A DNA stretch of 39,766 nucleotides, taken from positions 1-39,766 of the IMG/VR virus record IMGVR_UViG_3300043446_001923. One strand, written 5' to 3'. The stretch comes from a virus. The notes under the pieces were generated by a model. The model made no database searches. It saw only the letters and a list, made by a program, of their open reading frames with translations, and was not told the DNA's origin. Every line of letters begins with the position of its first letter. The first letter of the stretch is position 1. Of the stretch, positions 1 through 7,116 are shown piece after piece. Made by a program: the position numbers and the translations under genes.

Positions 1-127
1 TCAGATACAGCAAGCTGATCGTCGCTGTACTTCACAACCAAACGGTTCTGAAAGTAGAAACCAAAGTCCCCGCACGGCACAGAAATCGTGATCCCTGTGT
101 AAGTGCTACCAGACGCTGGAGGCAGGT
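1..127. repeat. Terminal direct repeat, copy 1 (assembly overlap)
   Basis: The first 127 bases recur exactly as the last 127 (39640-39766). The length equals a common assembler k-mer, and the repeat lies in the middle of an open reading frame that continues across the join. Both facts favour a circular assembly over a true terminal repeat. The unique genome is therefore 39,639 bp. Confidence 0.97.
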
Positions 128-857
128 ATCCCTGCTGGGCGAAGCTGAATGTGGTTGTCTGTGAATCCCAAATCAGCGGAGGCAACCCACGTTGCGATGT
201 GAAGTTGGGATGATTGGTGTGCGCCTGAAACGTGCTTCCAGTTGTGTTCGTGAACTGGAACGTGAACGTATTCGCTCCCGTGAGCGTGATGACCTTGCTG
301 CCGTTTACAGCGGTCTCAGCCGTGTTTGCGACCGTGTGCAGCACCGTCACCTCATCTCCGGTCGTATAGCCGTGCGGAGACGCTGTGGTTACGGTAATCG
401 TGCCGGTTGCTCCGTTGGTGATCGCTGAGTTGCTGATCGTGGATGAATACACTGTGGCGTCATATTTCCCACGAAAGATAAACAGCTTGTCCAACGCCTG
501 AACCACGTCACAAACACCTCCTTGAACAATCCCTCTGCCTGCTGGGAACGTGTATGGCCCGAGCAACGTGTCCGTTTCGGTGTTGTACAAGTACATCCGG
601 TCAGTGAACATTAGAACGATGTTGTCCTGACCAGACGCATTCACAAACAAGCCAGATCCCACCATCGTCTGGCTGTTGAGCACCGACTGCGTGATGCGCT
701 TGGCTCCTTTGCGCGGCTGTGCTGTGCCGCGCTGCATCCTGATGTTTTGAGCGTACTGAGCTATCCCCGGCGGTAGATTTGACGGGTCAATCCGGCTGGC
801 AAATCCGATGTAGTTGTTATCGGACTCAACCAGCGTCTGGGTAGCTGCTCCGGGCAT
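1..857 (-). CDS. Tail/stabilisation protein, N-terminal part (gene crosses the circle join)
   Basis: This is the 5' part of a 640-residue protein that starts at ATG 857 and continues across the join into 39719-38574 in the same frame (259 codons lie upstream of the codon at 78-80). The start overlaps the stop of the preceding gene as TAATG, which indicates translational coupling. The N-terminus has the pattern YIGFASRIDPSNLPPGIAQY followed by a basic RKGAKR stretch. This resembles the start of P22 gp10-type tail stabilisation and T7 gp12-like tail proteins, where an NLPPG-like segment precedes beta-rich repeats. Residues after about 60 are rich in beta-type T/V/G sequence, consistent with a beta-propeller or tail nozzle. 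It sits between the lysis cassette and the third fibre. The tail role is inferred from position and N-terminal pattern; the exact family is unsure. Confidence 0.8.
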   Translation of the reverse strand, partial: MPGAATQTLVESDNNYIGFASRIDPSNLPPGIAQYAQNIRMQRGTAQPRKGAKRITQSVLNSQTMVGSGLFVNASGQDNIVLMFTDRMYLYNTETDTLLGPYTFPAGRGIVQGGVCDVVQALDKLFIFRGKYDATVYSSTISNSAITNGATGTITVTTASPHGYTTGDEVTVLHTVANTAETAVNGSKVITLTGANTFTFQFTNTTGSTFQAHTNHPNFTSQRGLPPLIWDSQTTTFSFAQQGYLPPASGSTYTGITISVPCGDFGFYFQNRLVVKYSDDQLAVS

Positions 858-1096
858 TAGTCTCCGCTCTTGACGATCAGTCGGTTGACCTTCTCCATGA
901 CCCGTTGCAAGTCATCCTTGAGGTCCATGAGTTCTTGAATGGATGCGCCCTCGGACTCCATCTCGCCATCGTCCTCCCCTTCATCTTCGGAACCATATCC
1001 ACACTCGGGACATTCGCCTCCGTTCATGCTGCATCCACAATCAGGGCAGGTCTTGCCTTGGCCGCCCATAGGGAAAAGTGACATCAAAATGCTCAT
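857..1096 (-). CDS. Small zinc-ribbon protein
   Basis: 79 residues. A compact four-cysteine ribbon (CPDCGCSMNGGECPECGYG) lies near residues 17-35, followed by a strongly acidic stretch and a C-terminal amphipathic helix (IQELMDLKDDLQRVMEKVNRL) that could form a coiled coil. The gene overlaps the end of the endolysin gene by 4 bp and its stop codon overlaps the start of the tail protein (TAATG). It may therefore be made in step with lysis or tail proteins. Short zinc ribbons with an acidic linker occur beside structural genes in many phages; their job is unknown. The function here is not assigned. Confidence 0.75.
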   Translation of the reverse strand: MSILMSLFPMGGQGKTCPDCGCSMNGGECPECGYGSEDEGEDDGEMESEGASIQELMDLKDDLQRVMEKVNRLIVKSGD

Positions 1097-1536
1097 ACGT
1101 CTTTCAGGTTTCTTGCTCCTCCAACAACTCTAAAACTGACATTCTTCAACATCCCTTGCTTCAGTGGCGCAAACTCCTTGAACGCCGCCTGAGTCAGGTC
1201 AATCGCATCATTTGCCCACTTGGCCGGACCGTTGTCGATCAACGGAACCGTGATGGACTTGTCTCCAACCGTGACGATCACTTTGGTGTGCCACGGTATC
1301 CTTGGTGTGAAAGCTAACGGACTTCCTTTCGTCGAGCCATGATGGCCGACCACAGGTAAGGCACAGCCCATGCAATCAGGATTGCCAGCAGTGCGAACAC
1401 CGCTAGCGGTCTCACCGTTGTCGTCCGGGTCATCGTCACCCCCAAACCACGTTGCGGTGGCGTTCTCAACGACGATGTCATCGCCATCTACGAATGCCTC
1501 AAAAGACCAGCCTTCCTCACTGGGGAGTTTTCTCAT
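1093..1536 (-). CDS. Endolysin candidate with RlpA/3D-like double-psi beta-barrel domain
   Basis: 147 residues from ATG 1536. The longer reading frame up to 1668 is not needed, because its upstream part overlaps the holin gene in another frame. The segment ATWFGG near residue 28, TASGVR near 43, a glycine/histidine loop, and then LIDNGP (Asp101) and AIDLTQAAF (Asp113) follow the order of the RlpA/3D double-psi beta-barrel fold. In that fold the conserved Asp residues cleave peptidoglycan glycan strands in lytic transglycosylases. The gene directly follows two small membrane proteins, as in a lysis cassette, and no other muralytic enzyme is visible. I infer that it is the endolysin. No signal peptide is seen, so export would depend on the holin. 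Four cysteines (around 55-58) could bind metal or form a disulfide. Confidence 0.72.
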   Translation of the reverse strand: MRKLPSEEGWSFEAFVDGDDIVVENATATWFGGDDDPDDNGETASGVRTAGNPDCMGCALPVVGHHGSTKGSPLAFTPRIPWHTKVIVTVGDKSITVPLIDNGPAKWANDAIDLTQAAFKEFAPLKQGMLKNVSFRVVGGARNLKDV

Positions 1537-1684
1537 TCCTAACCACGTCCAAAAGGCCAAAGACCGCGATAATCGTTTGAGCAATCGCACCACCCACCCC
1601 GGTCGAGTAGAGGCCGATTGCTGCGCCGATTTTGGCAAGGCCGAGCCACGTTGACGGTTGCTTTGCATAATCCTTGATCTTCAT
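1517..1684 (-). CDS. Holin-like small membrane protein
   Basis: 55 residues, missed if only ORFs over 60 aa are considered. The N-terminus is a basic/polar MKIKDYAKQPSTW. Residues about 14-45 are almost entirely small or hydrophobic (Gly, Ala, Ile, Leu), followed by a short charged tail RNEKTPQ. This is the architecture of short phage holins, which oligomerise in the inner membrane and release the endolysin. The gene overlaps the end of the preceding 57-aa membrane protein (ATGA) and overlaps the start of the endolysin by 20 bp. An AGGAG lies shortly upstream of its ATG. The holin role is inferred from size, topology and neighbours. Confidence 0.7.
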   Translation of the reverse strand: MKIKDYAKQPSTWLGLAKIGAAIGLYSTGVGGAIAQTIIAVFGLLDVVRNEKTPQ

Positions 1685-1854
1685 GGGTTTCTCCTTTCTT
1701 CAGTGTGGCTCAACAAGCGTTCCCAAAGGGCTTTCCTGTCCAACTCACACTCTTTGATCTTCTGATAGAGATAGTACACCGCCGCACACGAGAAAGTCAG
1801 CGACAAACCTTGGTTTAGAATGTTCTCACACAGTTTGCTGATAAGTGCTTCCAT
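1681..1854 (-). CDS. Small single-span membrane protein of the lysis region
   Basis: 57 residues, too short for a 60-residue cut-off. A hydrophobic segment at about 17-30 (GLSLTFSCAAVYYLY) is followed by a charged helical tail (KIKECELDRKALWERLL). The shape is that of a type III membrane protein with a cytoplasmic helix. It could be a second holin, an antiholin or a spanin-like partner. Its stop overlaps the start of the holin-like gene, so the three genes 1854-1093 form one tightly coupled lysis unit. The specific role cannot be fixed. Confidence 0.62.
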   Translation of the reverse strand: MEALISKLCENILNQGLSLTFSCAAVYYLYQKIKECELDRKALWERLLSHTEERRNP

Positions 1855-1858
1855 AAGG

Positions 1859-2131
1859 CTACTGGCAGTTCCAACGCTTGAGTGCCGCAGCTTTTCTGGT
1901 TGGCTTGCCGCTGGAGTCCTTCATGGGCCCCGGCATCCCGCTCATCCTCGCGCAAAAGCTCTTCTTACGAGCCGCATCAGACTTGGTCTTGGGATTTGGA
2001 GCAGGAGCCTTCAGGTTGCTGCCGGTTTCACGGTTGTACTTGGCTCGTCCTTTTGCGGTAAGTCCTGCTCCTTTGGAAACAGGCAGCTTCTCGCCACGTC
2101 CAACCGACAGAGATACGTTCTTCTTTGGCAT
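1859..2131 (-). CDS. DUF6321-like small basic phage protein
   Basis: 90 residues, very basic. It contains GAGLTAKGRAKYNRETGSNL, KKSFCARMSGM, GPMKDSSGKPTRKA and a terminal ALKRWNC. From memory this series matches the small conserved phage family DUF6321, whose members sit near head/tail or lysis genes and have no known function. Two cysteines lie in the conserved places (CARM and the C-terminal WNC). The start codon overlaps the preceding stop (TAATG). A similar tiny basic protein lies at 30576-30433. Possible roles include DNA binding inside the virion, but nothing in the sequence proves it. Confidence 0.75.
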   Translation of the reverse strand: MPKKNVSLSVGRGEKLPVSKGAGLTAKGRAKYNRETGSNLKAPAPNPKTKSDAARKKSFCARMSGMPGPMKDSSGKPTRKAAALKRWNCQ

Positions 2132-2319
2132 TACGCTTGATCTGGTTCAGGTGGCGGAGGAATGAACTGACCGTTGACATAGGACCAGCCAATGCCAGCA
2201 CCAGAGTCACCAACAGCAACGAACTCGCATCCCTCAGGTGGCTGACATGGAGTTACTCCATCCCACATGATCGTGTTCACGACCAGCGCATCTTTAACAA
2301 CAGCGTAGAGTTGTACCAT
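2131..2319 (-). CDS. Small fibre-associated protein
   Basis: 62 residues, ending in a proline-rich tail. The segments YAVVKDALVVNTIMWDG and GAGIGWSYVNGQFIPPP resemble short phage proteins commonly coded just behind tail-fibre genes. In those, a VxNVIVWDG-like strand and a GWxYxNGxFxPP ending are typical, sometimes in larger fibre-chaperone proteins. It begins directly after the 573-residue fibre and is followed by the DUF6321-like gene with a stop/start overlap. Its partner may be the fibre, by analogy with the 113-aa protein behind the other Gly-rich fibre. Function is inferred from context only. Confidence 0.65.
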   Translation of the reverse strand: MVQLYAVVKDALVVNTIMWDGVTPCQPPEGCEFVAVGDSGAGIGWSYVNGQFIPPPPEPDQA

Positions 2320-2321
2320 AA

Positions 2322-4043
2322 TTAGAAGTAGGTCGTGATGATTGCAGCTCCGGGTCCGCCAAGTCCGCCAGCTCCAGAGTTTCCAACATTGTCAAGAGAA
2401 GCAGATCCACCGCCTCCACCGCCTCCGGGGAATCCTCCGTTTCCTCCAACTCCTCCGTTTGTGGTCGTGGAAGATCCTCCGCTTCCTCCACCGCCAGCAC
2501 CAACAGGAGTTCCGTTAGTCGGAAGAGATACCATGGATGTTCCGTTACCACCGTTACCACCGTTGTTTGCTCCAGCCGTGCCGCCCGCAAGGTTGAGCAT
2601 ATTGAAGCGGCCACCAGCAACTCCAGCGGCAGTTCCGTCTGCGGCGGTTATGCCAGACCCAGAAGCACCTGCTCCAGAAGCAATCGTTGCCGATGATCCA
2701 GTCCCAGAAGGAATACCAGAAACGCCCTGACCTCCTGTAGTAGAAGCAGCACTTCCGGTGTTTCCGTTTACAGATCCACCTCCACCAAACCCGGTTGTTG
2801 CAGATCCAGCTGATCCTCCGTTTCCTCCAAGAAGCGTCAACCAACTGCCAAACGACGTTGTGCCGCCTTGTCCACCGTTGCTCCCATTGGTGCTGTTTGT
2901 CGTTTGAGAAGCTCCACTTGCTCCTGTTCCACCAATCAGAACGGATTCAGTTGATCCAAGAACAGAAGCGTCAAGAGTAGCCTCCCAATATCCGCCAGAT
3001 CCGCCTCCACCACCTCCGCATCGAACTGTTCCTGCTGCACCTTTGCGGCCTGATCCGCCCCCTCCTCCGCCAGACCACAACTGAACTTTCACCGCCCGTG
3101 CTCCAGCAGGCTTCGTCCACGTTCCGCTCGAAGAAAACGTCTGCACGTCCATGACTGGCTTCAGGTAATCCGTTCCAGCCACCGCAATACTGGGAATACC
3201 AGTCACAGCCGTGTTCTTGAGCAACCCAGTCTGAAGCGAAGCAAGCACCTGACCGTTCAAAGCCTTGACACCGGGACTTGGATAGGTGCCGCTAAGATCT
3301 CCACCAGCCGCGCCAGTCGGAGTACGCACGTCGCTCAAGCGGGGATCATTCCCTTCGCAGGCCGTGCTGCTTGAGCTTCCGTAAGTGACAGCAATCGTGC
3401 CGCTGTCCGTGATCGTGCCACCACTCAACCCAGTTCCCGCAGTGATGCTCGTGACAGTTCCAGCCACCAGCGTCGTCTGACTTGCGCTCGTGATGCGACC
3501 AAACTGGTCAACCGTGATGACCGGGATCTGACTCGTGGACCCAAACGAACCAGCAGCAACACCAGAGGTTGCCAAAGCAATCGTTCCAGACGCCGCGATA
3601 GTGCCACCTGTGAGCCCCGTGCCAGCCGTGATGCTCGTCACCGTACCAGCACCAAGGTTGGCTAACGCCTGCACCGCTGTGCTCGCTCCTGTGCCGCCCT
3701 TGCTGACGGGCATGATGCCAGCAATGTCGGTTGTGCTGATAGCGATTGTTTGCGCTGTTGCTCCAGTCACCCTGCCGTACTGATCCACCGAGATCGACGG
3801 GATCTGAGCAGAAGAGCCATACGTCCCCGCAGCGATGCCAGAGGTTTGCAAAGCGATAGTACCGCTTGCGATGATCGTGCCTCCGGTCAAGCCAGCGCCA
3901 GCCGTCACAGACGTGACTGTGCCAGCGTTCCTGACCAGCGACCGAGGTGCAGTCTTGGTGATGCCGCCTTGATTCAGCACGATGCTGTCTGAGTCTGAGA
4001 CAGCTACTGCTACTGGTAGTTCTGAAATCTTTACGTCAGACAT
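2322..4043 (-). CDS. Glycine-rich tail fibre 2
   Basis: 573 residues. The N-terminus (DVKISELPVA..SDSIVLNQGG) is the short anchor-like segment found on many phage fibres and shared with the neighbouring 836-aa fibre. Residues about 35-260 hold three copies of a TVTSVTAGAGLTGGTI/QIPxISVDQxGRV repeat typical of trimeric fibre shafts. A FSSSGTWTKPAGARAVKVQL strand then opens a glycine-dominated C-terminal domain of about 220 residues (runs of Gly with Ser/Thr/Asn) ending in AAIITTYF. Such Gly-rich domains, like T-even gp38-type adhesins, form polyglycine-II-like lattices with receptor-binding loops. The gene is followed at once by the 62-aa protein. Receptor binding is inferred. Confidence 0.88.
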   Translation of the reverse strand: MSDVKISELPVAVAVSDSDSIVLNQGGITKTAPRSLVRNAGTVTSVTAGAGLTGGTIIASGTIALQTSGIAAGTYGSSAQIPSISVDQYGRVTGATAQTIAISTTDIAGIMPVSKGGTGASTAVQALANLGAGTVTSITAGTGLTGGTIAASGTIALATSGVAAGSFGSTSQIPVITVDQFGRITSASQTTLVAGTVTSITAGTGLSGGTITDSGTIAVTYGSSSSTACEGNDPRLSDVRTPTGAAGGDLSGTYPSPGVKALNGQVLASLQTGLLKNTAVTGIPSIAVAGTDYLKPVMDVQTFSSSGTWTKPAGARAVKVQLWSGGGGGGSGRKGAAGTVRCGGGGGGSGGYWEATLDASVLGSTESVLIGGTGASGASQTTNSTNGSNGGQGGTTSFGSWLTLLGGNGGSAGSATTGFGGGGSVNGNTGSAASTTGGQGVSGIPSGTGSSATIASGAGASGSGITAADGTAAGVAGGRFNMLNLAGGTAGANNGGNGGNGTSMVSLPTNGTPVGAGGGGSGGSSTTTNGGVGGNGGFPGGGGGGGSASLDNVGNSGAGGLGGPGAAIITTYF

Positions 4044-4054
4044 GGTGCGTTAAT

Positions 4055-4396
4055 TTAGATCTTCTCCCATCCAGTTGGCTCAATCCAAACATAGTTGTTG
4101 CCATCTTGTGGACATGGTGATGGAGCGTCCCATAAACATGTTTCTTCATTTAGAGTCCAAGATGCAAATGGTTGCGGAGGAATAAATGCATCTTTTTGAG
4201 CATCATACGTGTATCCTGCTCCAGCAAAATTCTTTCTTAATGGACTTCCTCCAAGGATATGAACTCCGCCCCTTGTGTTGTAAGATGTTTGAATCCACTC
4301 TCCGGGCGACTCGTCAACAAACGAGTTAAAAAACTCCGGCTCTGCAACAATTACTCTTGCAACAACACCGTTAACTACTTTTGCAAAGTGTCCCAT
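4055..4396 (-). CDS. Fibre-associated conserved phage protein
   Basis: 113 residues. It begins with a beta strand (HFAKVVNGVVARVIVAE). It then has a GEWIQTSYNTRGGVH core, AGAGYTYDAQKDAFIPPQPF and a C-terminal SWTLNEETCLWDAPSPCPQDG segment. This pattern (a PPxPFxSWxLNxxTxxWxxPxPxP motif) is frequent in cyanophage and other marine phage proteins coded next to tail fibres. From family knowledge it is a virion or fibre accessory protein of unknown biochemistry. It lies between the two Gly-rich fibres, two bases from the stop of the first. Codon use is more AT-rich at wobble positions than in the capsid genes, hinting that the fibre cassette was exchanged. Confidence 0.75.
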   Translation of the reverse strand: MGHFAKVVNGVVARVIVAEPEFFNSFVDESPGEWIQTSYNTRGGVHILGGSPLRKNFAGAGYTYDAQKDAFIPPQPFASWTLNEETCLWDAPSPCPQDGNNYVWIEPTGWEKI

Positions 4397-4398
4397 AA

Positions 4399-6909
4399 TT
4401 ACGCAACAAATGTTCCTGAAGTTGTAAACGTGTGAATAGTATAGCCTCCGCTTGAGGTTATTGTTCCTCCTGTGCCTCTTTGCGGTCCAAAATAGCGAAT
4501 AATTACAACGCCAGATCCACCAGTGTTTCCCGGACCATTGTTTGTGCCACCACCTCCGGCGCCTCCGCCGGTGTTGGCTGTTCCACTTGCGCCTGCGTTG
4601 ACATAGGTTCCACCGGCGCCACCACCTCCAGATCCAGCGCTTCCGACGGATCCAAATTGAGTACCACCACCACCACCGCCACCTGCTCTAGTCACAGATG
4701 ACCCAGTGATAGATGACGCAACACCAGCGCCTCCAGCTCCACCTGATGCATTTGTAGATCCCCCAGTAGTAGATCCAGCGCCACCAACTGCTCCAGCACC
4801 ACCACCTCCACCCGGTCCTCCGGTTGTCCCGTACCCTTGACCTCCAGCAAATCCTTGGCCGGATGTCCCCGCTCCACCTGCTCCAGTAGTGCCTCCACCC
4901 CCAGACCCTCCGCTTGTAGGGGTTGTTGTGTTTCCAATCGATCCTCCAGCACCGCCACCTGTTGAGGAAATGCCAAAACCGGAACTTGTGTTTCCGGCTG
5001 CTCCGGCTGCACCGCCAGCACCAACTACGATTGAATACGATGCTCCGGCTGAAACCGTTGGTCTGGATTCAGCAGATGTTCCACCGCCAGAATTTTCGCC
5101 AACAACAGAAGACCTGTATCCGCCTGCTCCAGCTCCTGATCCCCAGTTTGCTGCTCCTCCGCCACCTCCTGCAACAATAATGTACTCTACAAGATAATTT
5201 CCAAATTTAACCTGAGAACCTGCTGAGTTAGCAAAAGGCAAACTATTCCAAGCTGTTGTACCATCACCTACCTTAAATGATCCTTCTGATGTATCAATCC
5301 CAAGTTCTCCAGAAGAAAGCACTGGATTTGCTGATGTCCATAAAGCCGATGTGCCTCTACGCATCTGAATTAACCCACCAACCGCAGAAGGAGATCCTCC
5401 GTCAATGTTTGAAACGGTCTGAGCCGGATGAACGTGGTCAGCCCTTGCGTAAGTCGTAAGGCTACCAATCTGGCCTGTTCCAGACGCAACAAGAGGAGTG
5501 CTGCTGCTGGCGGCAGGAACTACCTGAGCCGGATGAACGTGATCCGCCCTTGCGTAAGTGAGCGACGTTCCCACAGCAGCCGTTCCTGCAATCAGCGGAG
5601 TCGTGCTGGATGGCGTTGGGCCTGCGCTGATCTCAACGTAGGTTGATCCAGTCCAGCGATACGTCAGGTTCGTGTCCAGCGTAACGTAGATCTTCCCAGT
5701 CTCTCCGGGATTTGGAAGAGCGGCATAGTTTGCAACTTCAATTACGTCGTCAACGTAGCTTGGCAACTGACCAGACGGGACTTTCCCAGACCCATCAAGC
5801 GTAGCAATCCCTCCTGATGTTCCTGCCGGAAGCTGAATTAGTGGCACTTTTGCTGTTCCATCAAGAGTCGCAAGACCGCTTGCGCTTGCCGTGTAAAGCT
5901 GGCTAAGCGGAACTTTGCCATTCCCGTCCAAAGTGGCATACGAGCCAGTCGCCATGTTTGGAAGCTGACTCAACGGAACAAGCCCAGAAGCATCCAAGCT
6001 GGCCACACCAGAGCTGACACCAACAAGAGATAGTGGAACCCCTCCAAGAGCAGCCAAAGCCCCGCTTGCTGTGCCGGAACCAGTGCCACCGCTGGCGATG
6101 TTTAGCGTGCCACCAATCGTCAATGTCCCAACGTCAACAATAGGTCCACCAGTCAGAGACAACCCAGTGCTTCCGCCGTCTCCAGAAACGCTTGTGACTG
6201 TTCCGCCAAGTCCAGACGCCACTGGAACCGTGTTCGCTGTTATAACACGTCCCTTGGAGTCAACCTGAACGATCGGGATGCGGCTGGACGATCCGTAGGT
6301 TCCCGGAGTCACCGTTGGAACTGTAGCAAGCGTTGCAGCCAAAGAGCCAATCCCAGATCCAGTAACGTCACCCGTTAATGTCGTTGAAGGCTGCTGGTGA
6401 ACATGGTCTTCGCGAGCAAACTTGTCGGAGTTCCCAACCGAAGGCGTTCCAGTAGGCAGCGGCGTCGCTGTAGCAGCTTGAGGGATCGGGATAGAAACAG
6501 AAGCAGCGTTCCCAATACGTCCCTTCGCATCGATGGTGATCTGAGGAACAACCGTCGCAGATCCATAGATCCCGGCAGTGACTCCAGTGTTCGTGAGAAC
6601 TGGGTTTGGGTAGCTGCCAATCAAGTCGCCTCCAGCTCCACCAGTAGGGATTCTGGAGTTGGAAAGACGAGAATCGGCACCATCACAAGCCGTTCCAGCA
6701 ACCGTTCCAATCTGAAGAGCCCCAACTTGGCTTTGGTTCCCAACAGGAAGACGGGCGTTGGAGATCGTGCCAGTCGTCAGATCCGCAGCATTCGTAGTCT
6801 TGAAAAGAGCGGCTGCTGCTTTTTTGGTGGCTCCATCTTGCACCACAGGCACTGACTCCGTGCCAGCCAGACTTGTTGCTGATGGAAGTTGAGAAATTTT
6901 ATCGCCCAT
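4399..6909 (-). CDS. Glycine-rich tail fibre 1
   Basis: 836 residues, the largest fibre. The N-terminus (GDKISQLPSATSLAGTESV) is the same anchor type as in fibre 2. The shaft contains repeated units: SGLATLDGTAKVPLIQLP-like repeats near 300-400, and twin STTPLIAGTAAVG/YARADHVHPAQ units near 430-490. A C-terminal domain opens with VEYIIVAGGGGGA and continues as about 230 Gly-dominated residues. It closes with SGVVIIRYFGP and YTIHTFTTSGTF, the usual ending of the Gly-rich tail-tip family. The CDGADSRLSNSRIPTGGAGG segment is paralogous to CEGNDPRLSDVRTPTGAAGG in fibre 2, so the two fibres share ancestry. Host recognition is the likely role. Confidence 0.88.
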   Translation of the reverse strand: MGDKISQLPSATSLAGTESVPVVQDGATKKAAAALFKTTNAADLTTGTISNARLPVGNQSQVGALQIGTVAGTACDGADSRLSNSRIPTGGAGGDLIGSYPNPVLTNTGVTAGIYGSATVVPQITIDAKGRIGNAASVSIPIPQAATATPLPTGTPSVGNSDKFAREDHVHQQPSTTLTGDVTGSGIGSLAATLATVPTVTPGTYGSSSRIPIVQVDSKGRVITANTVPVASGLGGTVTSVSGDGGSTGLSLTGGPIVDVGTLTIGGTLNIASGGTGSGTASGALAALGGVPLSLVGVSSGVASLDASGLVPLSQLPNMATGSYATLDGNGKVPLSQLYTASASGLATLDGTAKVPLIQLPAGTSGGIATLDGSGKVPSGQLPSYVDDVIEVANYAALPNPGETGKIYVTLDTNLTYRWTGSTYVEISAGPTPSSTTPLIAGTAAVGTSLTYARADHVHPAQVVPAASSSTPLVASGTGQIGSLTTYARADHVHPAQTVSNIDGGSPSAVGGLIQMRRGTSALWTSANPVLSSGELGIDTSEGSFKVGDGTTAWNSLPFANSAGSQVKFGNYLVEYIIVAGGGGGAANWGSGAGAGGYRSSVVGENSGGGTSAESRPTVSAGASYSIVVGAGGAAGAAGNTSSGFGISSTGGGAGGSIGNTTTPTSGGSGGGGTTGAGGAGTSGQGFAGGQGYGTTGGPGGGGGAGAVGGAGSTTGGSTNASGGAGGAGVASSITGSSVTRAGGGGGGGTQFGSVGSAGSGGGGAGGTYVNAGASGTANTGGGAGGGGTNNGPGNTGGSGVVIIRYFGPQRGTGGTITSSGGYTIHTFTTSGTFVA

Positions 6910-6911
6910 AG

Positions 6912-7115
6912 TTATCCGATAACAATACGTTCGCTGCTTTCAGTGTTCAAAATATCTCCAGTTTCAGCGAGCAGCCTATCGCCCAACGGAGAAGCTACAG
7001 CCTTTTTCGTGAATTTAAAAGTCTGAAGATTACCTTTGACCTCAATTCTTGCAAAATTCTTACTGAACGGAAGTGCGGTGTTGATGTTCCGCTTTCTGAT
7101 GAACTTGGTGATCAT
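6912..7115 (-). CDS. Small protein between neck and fibre genes, unknown
   Basis: 67 residues, basic N-terminal half (MITKFIRKRN..) and a few likely beta strands (FARIEVKGNLQTFKF). It sits one base after the connector-like gene and two bases before the first fibre, so it is expressed with the tail genes. No cysteine pairs, membrane segment or known motif is seen. It may be a minor tail component. The reading frame is supported by tight packing with its neighbours. Confidence 0.6.
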   Translation of the reverse strand: MITKFIRKRNINTALPFSKNFARIEVKGNLQTFKFTKKAVASPLGDRLLAETGDILNTESSERIVIG

Positions 7116-7116
7116 G

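Noticed and set aside
4480-5197. Several plus-strand ORFs opposite the Gly-rich fibre domain
   Set aside because: Pro- or Thr-rich translations that mirror the repetitive Gly codons on the minus strand.
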